Source of the DNA: Holothuria scabra
Lineage: Eukaryota > Echinodermata > Holothuroidea > Aspidochirotida > Holothuriidae
Direction: 5' to 3'
Length of the DNA stretch: 64,000 bases
Assembly (NCBI GenBank): GCA_037179385.1
Contig: CM074187.1
Coordinates: forward strand, 43,744,879-43,808,878
A model generated the notes under the pieces. The model was not told the origin of the DNA. It did no database searches and was given only the letters and a program-made list of their open reading frames with translations. This document shows positions 45,710 to 57,300 of this stretch, one piece after another (position 1 is the stretch's first letter; each line of letters begins with the position of its first letter). The translations under genes were made by a program, and so were the position numbers.

Positions 45710-47751
45710 CAGTGGCATAGCTAGGATTTTTTCCAGGGGGGCAAAGGTATGAAATTTCCCCCAAATTTTCCCGGTCAATGTGTATGTATTTCATATAAAA
45801 ATGCAAATTTAAAAGTATAACAACATTACCATGTCATTATGTAATATTAACTGTATTTTTAATCTTTAAGTATAACATAGAGCGATTGGAAATAACAACT
45901 CTTAGTATATTATTTTGGTCAACAATATCTGGTTTATTTGTATGTACTAACGCAGTGGCGTACCAAGAATTTCTCTGAAGGGGGGGGGGGGGGGCATGCA
46001 GTATGGTCTAAGGGGAGGGTTGTCCGGAAATTTTTTGACGTTTTCAACGAGCCTAGATGCAAAATGGTGCAAGATTTTCGACTTTGACAGGAACAGTGTA
46101 AAAAGTTGAATCGTGGTGGTTCATGAGGATAAAACTGAAACTTTTATGTCTTTACATGCATTCTTATGCCATTTATGCTACCTTACTAAGTAAAATTTGT
46201 CATTAAATTTGCACACTTTTAGGAGTCAAAATAAAAGAGCATTGATCGGTATAAGATTTGTGGTATTCCGGCCACAAAACGTTATTTTGTCATAAAGATT
46301 ATCTAAGCGGAGCGCCACCATTATTTTGCGCCGAGCTTAGAGAAAATTTCGAAAAATCAGACCCCTCAGATGGCCGGAAATAGCATTTTCCATACTTATA
46401 CGAAGAATCTACCCAGTCGCTACCTTCAAAATATGTTCGCAAACTGCAAAGTGATCAGAGAGTAGGCCTATAAGGGGTAATTTGATCCAAAAATGTAATT
46501 TTGCCCAAAAAATTGAGCGAAACGCCACCATTGTTTGGCGTGGAGGGTAAAAAAAATTGAAAAATCAGACCCCTCAGATGGTCAAAAATAGCGTATTCAT
46601 GCTTGTAAAGAGAATCTAAACATGTAGTCTTTATTTTTATCGATGCCACCAGTGGGGAACAAAGTCTACCTTTTAAAGTAAAAATTGGAATTTGACAGAA
46701 TTTGCCTATTTGTAGGAATTAAAATATTGGCATCACTGAGGGACGTACTTGCAGAGACAATCCTTCTCCTTTGAAAATTTTTGAAAAATTGGGTGTTCTT
46801 ATATGCAACCTTGTGCCACAAGTGCTATCTTTTGAAGTAAAATCTGTGTTACTAAAGTTTAACTACTTATTTTTAAGAACAAAGAAAAAGGGCATCTGTG
46901 AGGGGGCATGGCCCAATGGTCCCGCCTTCGTAGGCCACCAAAAGGAGGCCTAATAGTGGCTCGATCACACAGGATATCCTGTTAGAACAGAAGTCTGTTA
47001 AGTGAAGAAGGCTATAAGGTACTCATGGACCCGTTTATGGTTACGCCCCAAGTGAGCAGAAAGCTTTTTTCCCGAACTAGCCTGTAAGCCTCCAAGGATA
47101 AGGCTAAGTAACAAAATCTAAGTATGCCAATGGATCCTGTTCATTCTAATTTCTGGACTAACTTTTAAGTTAATCGTTGGCCATGGATTGTTTCACTGAG
47201 TTCCATCCATCGTTGTGTACACAGAGTAAAATCGGTATAGCTACAACTATTTTGCGGGACAATATAATGAACTCGGGGGGGGGGGGGGGGTCTACGTTAG
47301 TGACTTGTCAGTTTTCAAATTCTTTTACTGAATTCCCAAAGTGTACAACCCAGAGACTGTGTACAAGGGGATAAGTTCGGGTTTACAGCCTTCCAGTGTT
47401 AGTTGTACTGTATCAGCTGTTGTTAAATTCCTGAATAAAAGCTTCATGTGCACTGAAATGCACTGATCATGAAAACCGCGCGTATACAAGAGAACCTTCA
47501 ATCTGCTACGCGGCGAGGCCTGTGGAACGCGAGTAGCGCCGGTTCATGCAACACTGACGATATCTCAAATCTGGGTTAATTTGTTGCATGAAAATACGAA
47601 TTATGTATGAGAAATGTCTCAGAATTTTTATTTTAACAAAAATTTCTCAAAATTTTTTGTTAGAGTTAGAAAATTCATCAAATTTCCCCAAAATATTTTC
47701 CGGGGGGGGGGGAACTTGCCCCCGTCTGCCCCCTCAGTAGCTACGCCACTG
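45710..47751. mobile_element. hAT-like non-autonomous element with perfect 8-bp duplication
   Basis: A 2042-bp element with ends CAGTGGCATAGCTAGGATTT and complement of CAGTGGCGTAGCTACTGAGG, flanked by cttcccgt at 45702-45709 and 47752-47759. It contains another left-type end (CAGTGGCGTACCAAG at 45956), two inverted Y units and G runs at about 45979, 47276 and 47702. No transposase frame. Confidence 0.92.
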
Positions 47752-47759
47752 CTTCCCGT

Positions 47760-48306
47760 TCCTCTTTTGTAAAATCCATGCTATATCATATGAGCCGGGC
47801 TCGAGCCTGAACATCAATCCAAAACCACAGTTCTTCACGTCCCAAACAAAGTCTATTATCAGATTAAAAGTAACAAATAGGTTGAGTCATTATTGCCACT
47901 TCTTTCGGAATTTCGGGGAAAGAGAATGGAAGAATGACAGCAATGTGGGTGAATTTTTCCTCAAAAATCTTTTTTCCCCACTGGATAATGGAAATTATAT
48001 TTTTACATAGCTTAATTTTTTTTTTTTTCAATATTCAAAAAGGTTGATATCTCTGTGAAATATTAGGAAATTTCTTTCCTTGTAATTTGAAACATTTCAA
48101 AGCTTGTTTGCTCACAGTTGTGGGAACAATTACGAAGATTGTAGGATGACCACATCAGATATGCATGATTCACCGGCCCATATTATTGCACGCGAAACAT
48201 AGAGATCAGACAGTAAACACATCAATTGAGACAGTCGTCGAGGAAGGGCGTGCTGTAGTGCGTTGTTTACTGTCATTACAATGGTTATCTAGTGTGATAC
48301 GTTGAA
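47760..48306. other. Non-coding stretch upstream of the metallopeptidase gene
   Basis: It is expected to contain the promoter of the gene at 48307. cacgtgca-like or TATA elements are not convincing. Not repetitive as far as I can see. Confidence 0.4.
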
Positions 48307-51300
48307 ATGTTACTCGAGAATTCGACCTTATTGGTCGGAGTTTTCTTTATTCTTGTATGTTCAGCATATTCAAAGGATTTCGTGGAGTCGGCCTGTCGAC
48401 ACAGCCCAACAACGAAGGTACGTTACCGTGGCCCAGCATTTAAAAACAACAATGTAGAACGTTAGCTAGCCTAAATGTGTTAATGATGGTGTAGCCAAGG
48501 TCAGTACTATTACTAACGTTAGTACTGTTAAACATAAACAGCAACAGGCTGACAGTGTAGCCATTTAGGCTTAAGGCCTAGTCTCTGTCAATCCTGGTTA
48601 AGCGCAAGTACAATAGCGCAATGATGGTCTTTGGTAACATCGTAGTCTAAGTCCAATCCTTTGATTTATTCAACCAAACTAAGGCCTAATCAGGCCTAGG
48701 CCTAAGCCCAGTTCACACTACACTACAGCAATATCGGAGCGGATTACGTTGTGATTATTGTGAGTTTCACTTAAAGTCGCCTCCATATTTAGATAAAAAA
48801 AGACAAAAAATTTGCCAACCTGTGTAAATATGGGACTTTTATCACAGAACAACCAAAATCTGAGTTAGGCCTAGGCCTATACTCCTTATTCTGTGACATC
48901 AAATACGTGGACAGCTTTTATATCAGACACGCATAGGCTAGTCCAATATCAAAGCTACTTGTCACTGTGGTGTCACGAAAAGAAATAGTTTGCATTTCAT
49001 TTCCATTGTCCTCTCATACTGATCATATATTTACACAAGATGGCAAATTTTTGGTTCTTTCCGACAGTTGGATGGAGGAGATTTTAACTGACAAAAATTG
49101 GATAGTAATCCTTTCCAATATTGGTGCAGTGGGACCTGGGCTTTAGCCTATGCTGTAGTTACATCTAGGCCCTAGGCCATAATTATAGTGTGGCAAAAGA
49201 ACTTTGACAGCCTTTTTTTCTTCTCTATGTTATAGTTCAGAACTGGTGTGTTTGTGGAGTCAGCTCATTCTGTTCACAAACGAAGCAACTCCCAACCACT
49301 TCGAATCCATGTGGAATTTAGCCAAGAGGTGGATGAACTCCCACCAGAGCACCTTCATCTGGTCAAGGTAAGTACTTTTTGGATCATGTCTAGCACTTAT
49401 CTTAAGGCCCTTTCACACTATTACGGGCAGGCTACACGTGCTTGTTGAGGGCACGGAATTTGTTGCACGCAGGTAAATTTCTGAGGACAGGCCAAGGTTT
49501 GGGTCAATTTTGCGTGGAACTTGCATGCTGGATGCGTGATACATGCGAGGATCTTGCGTGTTCTCCATGTGACATGCGTGCCACACGCGTGAGAGTTCCA
49601 TTTTAGCTCAGGGACACATACGGGCATTGCGGGTTACCAGCGTGCAGGTTACATGTCACCTGCGTGGGAGTTGCCTGCAATGCGCGAGGTCTATGCGTGC
49701 CAATGGCAGGAATATGTATGGCAGAGGTAGTCGCTGAATGCCAGCAACTTGCCCGCAGCAAGCCCTCAGATTACCAGCAGGGAGGCAGTAACTTGCCCGC
49801 AACATGCCCTCACTTTCCTTGTATACCTCCCTCCATACCCCCAGAAATGACGGGCTACACGCAGATTGCCAGTGCCAACACTGTTCATTTCCAGCAAAAC
49901 GCACTCTCCGTGCCCGCATCTGACACGCGCTTCGGCGAAATTGTCACAGCTCCACGGCCATCCTACTTTCTTCAAGTGGGTTAACTGCTTGTGACTTGCG
50001 GTCGCTACGGGCCCCCTGTTGGTGTTCTGTGGGAACCTCTGCGGGCAAACTCACGCAATTTACCCAGAGCAAATTTTGAGCATGTTCAAAACTTGGCTGC
50101 GGGCAGCTCGGACTTGCGTGCGCACCTGGGGGGGAAGATCCGGCCGAGACACTGTCAGGTCCGTGCTAAATGCGGGGACCTGCAGGCAGCAAAAATTGTT
50201 ACCCGCAACTTGCACGCAGTGCTTGCCCGGAATAGTGTGACAGGGCCTTTAGGATAACACTGTGTAGTGGAGGCTGTGCGGTCTTGCATCTGTGTGGATT
50301 TTTTGTACGCAACAAATATTTAGAAATTTTTATTCAACAGTAATTAATACAAATTTAATGTTTCTTCCAACCTGAAGAGCCTCTTTAATGTTTTTAAATA
50401 TTCTGGTAAACAATCAGTTAAGAAGGAAAAATGAGGTGGTGGAACAAAAGGGATATTCTCTGTCAAACTCTGATTGCCCTTTTAAATGGGGTGACTGAGT
50501 CAATCTACATGAATGGTTGGTGTTGAAAGGTATTGCCAGATGACAAAGCTTTACATACAGGTAAGCATATTAGGTCAAGTTTCACATGTGTCCAAAAATT
50601 TTTCAGAAGGTTTTAAATTTAAATATCACATCCAAAAGTGTTGGAAAAAGTTTAAGTTAAAACATTAAGTGTTTCTTCCAAGAGGGAGAGGGTAAAGGGG
50701 GATTTGTCTCCCTTTTTCCAGATCAGAAGGTGGTTAAATTCTCCTTTGCCTCCTCTTTTCATTTCCATATAAATACATTAAAAAATGACAGTCTCTGGGT
50801 TTTTAACTTATAAAGAAGAGGACGTTTTTGCAGCAATGATAAGGCCCTTGCAAACAAGATATTGGCTACGACAAAAAAAATTGCTGAAATAAAAAGGTCT
50901 GACTTTGGCAAAAAAACACTTTACATCAGCATAAGTATTATTAGGTAACTTATCGATGCAAACAACAGTAAAAGTCATGCAATTATAAGTGTATGGGCAA
51001 GTTAACGATAATTGTTTACACACTTGGTATGGCACTGTACTGTACGTAAACATAATTTGTTTCAGAAGTTCTGGAATTCCATTCATAAAACCAACACAGT
51101 CGCTTCGAGAATTTTTCCCCATATAAGTATGTATCAAAAAGTTAAAATGGCTGGTTCTTTAATCTAAAGGTCATTCTCTGCCATGCCACGTTCATGTGAC
51201 ATGTGCAGCACTGCTGTACTGTGTGCAGTAATCACTTCTTGACAGTGGTGAGTTATGTACATTCCATAAATACCTATTGTAGTTAACTTTTTCAATCAAG

Positions 51301-54300
51301 AATTCCTTTTAAAACTTGAAAAAATGCAGCTATGTTTTGTTTGTAAAGAAATAATACTGAATACATTTGCTCAAATTTCTAACACAGATGAAATTTTATC
51401 ATAAAACGGCTTCTCTGCAAATCATTACTCAAAGCTTAGGCCTAATTTCGAGCTGTGTATTGTGCAACTTTTGTACTGTTACGCTCCCGTACAATGTCAC
51501 AGAATTTATGGCCCTGGCAAAATTTTTGCCGATGTTGAATTGATTCGGTCTCCTGTAGCATTGGGATCAATTCTAGTAGACAAATAACCAATGAACATAT
51601 TAATTTTGTTTGGCCTTAACTGAATTATAATGTTCTAGAGGGTTATCAACTAGCACTGACACTTGCAAGAGATAAAAACCCCAATAACACTGAATATGTA
51701 CTGTGGATGCCCCGATGCTATATGGACACCGGTGAAAATGGTGTCCGTGATCATTCACTGATGATAAAAATTTCCATTTGGCTCAATTCCTCCCCACATT
51801 TAGTTTTACCTCTTGGTTACTACACAGCTCCTATGAAACTAGTAGTTGACTTGATCAGATCAGACTTAGTCCATTAAAAATGAAATATGCCTTCCCGATG
51901 CTACACAATTCTCCCGATGCTAGATTGCGGACACTGCAGCATCTTTGCTGAAATTACAAAATTGTGTGTTGCAGCTATTCAACAAATCATGTTTCATTGG
52001 AATCTTCTTGCTAGCTACTTCCTAGGACGTGCCCATTTCTCTCAGTATCAGTTCTTTTCTTGCAAAGAGACATGTGTGATGTTATCAAAACTCCCGATGC
52101 TACAATGGACACCACAATAAAAGTTAATGATATTTTCCTGTGAAAATTTTGAATGCAGTATTATTTGGGCAGAAATGCCTGTGAAGTTAATTCTTGACCA
52201 CTGTCATAATATTTTGAACACAGATTAGCAAGAATAGAACACCATGTGTGTTCAAGGTAGACTGTACAAGCTGATACTAGTACTGTGGACACCACATGCA
52301 GCATCGGGATAAAAATTTTCATTCTTCCATAATTTTGAAAAATACATTGTTCCTGTTTTGTTTACTGTTTCCAGGGCATGGGTACTGTAGGTTGATACTG
52401 TACTAATGGATAAGATAGTAATTTCTGGTGTTCCATTCCCTAATTGCTGAACAATCCCCACATTAAAAACATCAATATTTAATGTCACAAAATGTGCCCC
52501 CAAAAAAGGGTTAAAAACCTTAAACAATGGCTCATAAAAGAAAAAATCGTAGGAAATATAAACTTTATTTAACTTGCAGATGATAGTTCCACCAAAGAGC
52601 TACTCAAAAAAAAAAACTTTTGAAAAAAAACTGCTGACATATATAAAATTATTTTTTAATTGTGCCATTAAGGATACTGCCAATAAAAATCATTGTGTTC
52701 GTTGTAAGCAAACATTTGCACCAGGTATATTGTAGAATGCGTTAATAGCAAGGAAACATGTCTGTTTGTCATGTAGCTACAGTACTGTATGTAGCTATGA
52801 AAACTAATGCAGTAATGTTTTGTAGTCTTCTGGTACTCCATGGATCTGAAAATTACAAGTTTAAGCCACAATTAGTTTTGTTTTCACAACTTTTGTGACA
52901 ATATTGCTGCACCATACTGTACAGGTAACTGTTACTGTACCAGTCACCATGTCAAACGTGATCGGTCACTGTGAATAGGATGCCTTCCTGTCTTACATAT
53001 TAAAAATGTATGTACCTGGAGAAACGTTTAAACAATCATTCAACTGCAATTAAAACAATAGGCCTAACTACTGTAACATTTTTTCTTACTTAAAACTTAC
53101 AGTAGATCAAGCAATGTCTCCTTACAGTTAGTACAATCTGTGAAAATGCTCACTGCAGAAAAAAGATAACAGTTCTGGAACAAAAGGTTTATTTTCTCTG
53201 TCAAATTAAAATTTTTTGTAAAGATTACTTCAAACTTAAATTTCTGTCACCTCACATTTTTCACAGGGTAACATTTTTGATTCCTTGCCGTAGGCAGGCA
53301 AGGAATCTATGCGATGGTGATGTCGTGTGTATATGTGTGTGTGTGTGCGTATGTGATGCTTTGGGTGGTAAACACGATATCTCAAGAAGGGTAACTCCGA
53401 GGGATCTCATACTATCCCTATTGTTTCTGGTGGACGTCAAAGGTCATTTGGGGTCACGAGAGGACAAAAGGTCAAAACTTCATAGACACGATATCTCAAG
53501 AACGGTACATGTGACTATGCTCATATTTGGTGTGTGGGTTGGTCATATTGAGTAGATGAACCCTATCGATTTTCTTGGAGGTCAAAGGTCATTTGGGGTC
53601 ACGAGAGGTCAATGGGTAAATTCCTTAGAAATTGCTTGTAAACATGGTATCTCAAGAAGAGTAAGTGTGACTAACCTCATATTTGGTGTGTGCATTGGCC
53701 ATATTGAGTAGATGATCCCTATTGTTTTTGGTGGTGATCAAAGGTCATTTGGGGTCACGAGAGGTCGAAAAGTCAAAACTTCGTAAACACGATATCTTAA
53801 GAACAGTACATGTGACTGTGCTCATATTTTGTGTGGATGTTGGTCATATTGAGTAGATGATCCCTATTGTTTTTGGTGGACGTCAAAGGTCATTTGGGGT
53901 TACGAGAGGTCAAAAGGTCAAAACTTTGTAAACACGATATCTCGAGAATGATACGTGTGACTATACTCATATTTGGTGTGTGGGTTGGTCGTATTGAGTA
54001 GATGATCCCTATTGATTTGGTGGACGTCAAAGGTAATTTGGGGTCACAAGAGGTCAAAAGGTCAAAACTTCGGAAACATGATATCTCGAGAACGGTACAT
54101 GTGACTATGCTCATATTTGGTGTGTGGGTTGGTCATATTGAGTAGATGATTCCTGTCGATTTTCGTGGAGGTCAAAGGTCATTTGGGGTCACGAGAAATC
54201 AATAGGTAAATTCCTTAGAAACTGCTTGTAAACACGGTATCTCAAGTAGAGTAAGTGTGACTAATCTCATATACGGTGTGTGCATTGGCCATATTGAGTA

Positions 54301-57300
54301 GATGATCCCTATTGTTTTTGGTGGAGGTCAAAGGTCATTTGGGGTCACAATAGGTCAAAAGGTCAAAACTTCGTAAACACGATATCTCAGGAATGGTACA
54401 TGTGACTGTGGTCATATTTGGCAAGTGTGTTGGCCATATTGAGTAGATAATCCCTATTGTTTTTGGTGGAGGTCAAAGGTCATTTGGGGTCATGAGAGGT
54501 CAAAAGGTCAAGACTGTAAACACGATATCTCAAGAATGGTACATGTGACTGTGCTTATATTTAGTGTGTGGTTTGGTCATATTGAGTAGATGATCCCTAT
54601 TGATTTTCTGAAAGGTCAAAGTTCATTTGGAGTCAGCATGTTCAAAGCCTGACAAGCTTTCCTGCACAGTCTCCCAAGAAAGGTCACTTGTAGGGTCCTG
54701 TAACTTGTCCTGTAGATGTCACATAGTGAATACATGGTCCCAGAAGTTTTTGGTGGAGGTCAAATGTCATTTGGGTTCACAACGAGCAAGGGGGATCTCA
54801 ATGTAGGAAGATTGGATGCCTTGCATGTGTACTTTGTGGGCACATTATGGGAGCCCTGTTAATTGAAAAACATTGCAAAGCAATGTCAATGTGGAAAAAG
54901 GCCTTACATTTCAGCGGCAAGGAATCACTAAGCCTTTTGGCTCTCTGGTTATCTTTGTCTATTGCGACACCTTTTAAACGTCAGTCAGAGTTCTACTGTA
55001 CAGTATTCTCTATGACTTAAAAAGTTCAGTTTAAGATATCATTTAAATTTCAAACCCTCAGACTTTTCTACTTGACTTTTATTTACCCAGTGTCACATCA
55101 ATTGTGCTTTCCTTATCAAGGGCTAAATGTATGTCTTTGTATGTATGGTGCCATCTTGGGAACATTGTTTTCAAAACCATTGTTGTTGTAAGTTGAAGTA
55201 GCACGAACATAAAGTTGCTAGGGATTTCAAATGTTGTTTTGAGTTGCCTCTTATAAAATATCGGTCAGTTGTCCAGTTATTTCCACAAGGTAATAAAACT
55301 TGAGTTGGAAAAACAATGGAACAAGTCCATTGTTTTTGCTGCAATACAATGGACAAGAGCTACATTGAACTATGGAGATTCCTTGTACAGTACCAAGCTT
55401 GCTGTTGGTGAGCACTTACTTCCTGTCGGGTTAAGTACTTGTTATTCAAAGGTGAAATTGGGTCTGTTAGTCATTTTCTGGTGCATAAACTTTTACAAAC
55501 TTCGTTTTTAATATGCACCAATGCATGAACTAGTTGAAGCCAGTACATTTATAAATCTTCAGACTTGAGGTCAAACCATAACAGTCCAATCACTTTACAG
55601 TATCCCCTAAAACATAAAAGGAAGATTCCTAGAAGGTCATTGTTTAAATTTTAAAAAGATTGGGTGAAAAAAATCATTCTTGAGAAATAAGCAAATTTCT
55701 CTCTGTGAGCAACTTCTTTCTTAGAAAGTAGGGTAGTGTATCCTCACTATCCTGTATCATTTGAATTAACTTTAAAAAAAGGTGACTTCTTGGTTTTCAT
55801 AAACAAAACCTACTGCATGCATTGATGTTGGTGTTCCCTTTTATTTTTTGGTGGAGGTCAAAGGTCACCAGCGTTCAAACACTGAAAACCTTGTTATCTC
55901 ATTATGTCAAGGTACAGTAGACAACTTGGATGTATTCATATTTTGTTAATTTTTGTATACATGTGGATACATTACTGTGTAGTGAGAGGATGGTCCCTAT
56001 TGTGTTAGGTAAGGGTAAAAGGTTATCTTGGGTCCCCAGGGAACAAACATTGAAAACCTTGTTACAGTAACTGATTATCTTAAGAGAGGAGAAACTTGGA
56101 TAGATTTTATACTGTGTACAGTATGTGGATAGTCAGTTTTGAAGTATGGAGCTTGAGAAGCTGAGAGTAGTGGCTCCTTCAGGTAGATTCCTTACTGTAC
56201 TTCTGTAGAACTCTTCATGATCAATCATGCAGAAGGCAACAAACCACATGTTCAAAAATTTGTGTTATCAGGTATAGTGTGTACTATTTTCTATAGTCTG
56301 TAAACATGACCCAGCCTTGCAGGCATCTAATGGCACTACTTTCAGTACTGTAGCTGTATATAACATACCAATAGTTATTAAAACCATTGATGTGTGAATC
56401 AAGTTAGAAGGGTCATGCTTGACTGATTCAGTGAAACAGATTTTAGACACTTTTAACGTTCACATATTTATCTGTAGTTCGTAATACTGTACTGTACATT
56501 GATAAGGCTTTGGGCCAATGCAGAGTTCAGTTAAAGCATAGTGGCTGGCTGTGAATGTGAATATTGTTTCCTATAAATGTGCATAGGGTTTCCAATTGAT
56601 CTTTATGGTGACTGTGATCTTGTCAAGATCTGATTTTTGACTACTAATTATTTTTATACAGTGAATGTTTCACTTACAATATTGTGTTAATGTATAGTTA
56701 TTGTTTCGGAACTTTCGGATATTGCCTGGGTTCTTATCCTTAAAATGCACAGTAATAGTAACACACTGATAATTACAAGCAGTACTGTATTCTGGTACTG
56801 CAATAAAGTTGAATAAACCAATAACAGTGTAATTGTTGAATGATAATTTGTAGTGACTTGAACACAACATCTTTACATGAAATAGTCCTTTGAACCTTTT
56901 TTTCTGCCCTGGTTCTAACACTGGTTCTTGAGATGAAGACAATCAACCAAGTGACCAGCAAATTTATATACTTGCTGGTATTTTACTAACTAACAACCAG
57001 ATAAAAAGGTGAATTTTGAAATGTAGTTTCAAATATGATTCAAGACTACAGGTTCAAATGCAGTCCAGATATGCACATATAAGGTCAAAATCCTTCCCTT
57101 TAAGGCTTGATCTCACATACCCTGTGACACTCGGTGTTACCTCGTGTTTACAATAAGGCAAAACTGCAGGTTAACCCTGTGTTTTCCAGTGTGTTCTCAA
57201 GTACCCTGTGTTTCTTGATTGAATAGTGCTACTAGTAACGAGGTCAAATATTTCACATACCGATTGCTGTAAAATGTAAGGAAATACCTGTCATCAGTGC

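Noticed and set aside
49413..50257. Multiple frames in intron 2 rich in cysteine and arginine
   Set aside because: They fall inside a GC-rich MITE built of short inverted words.
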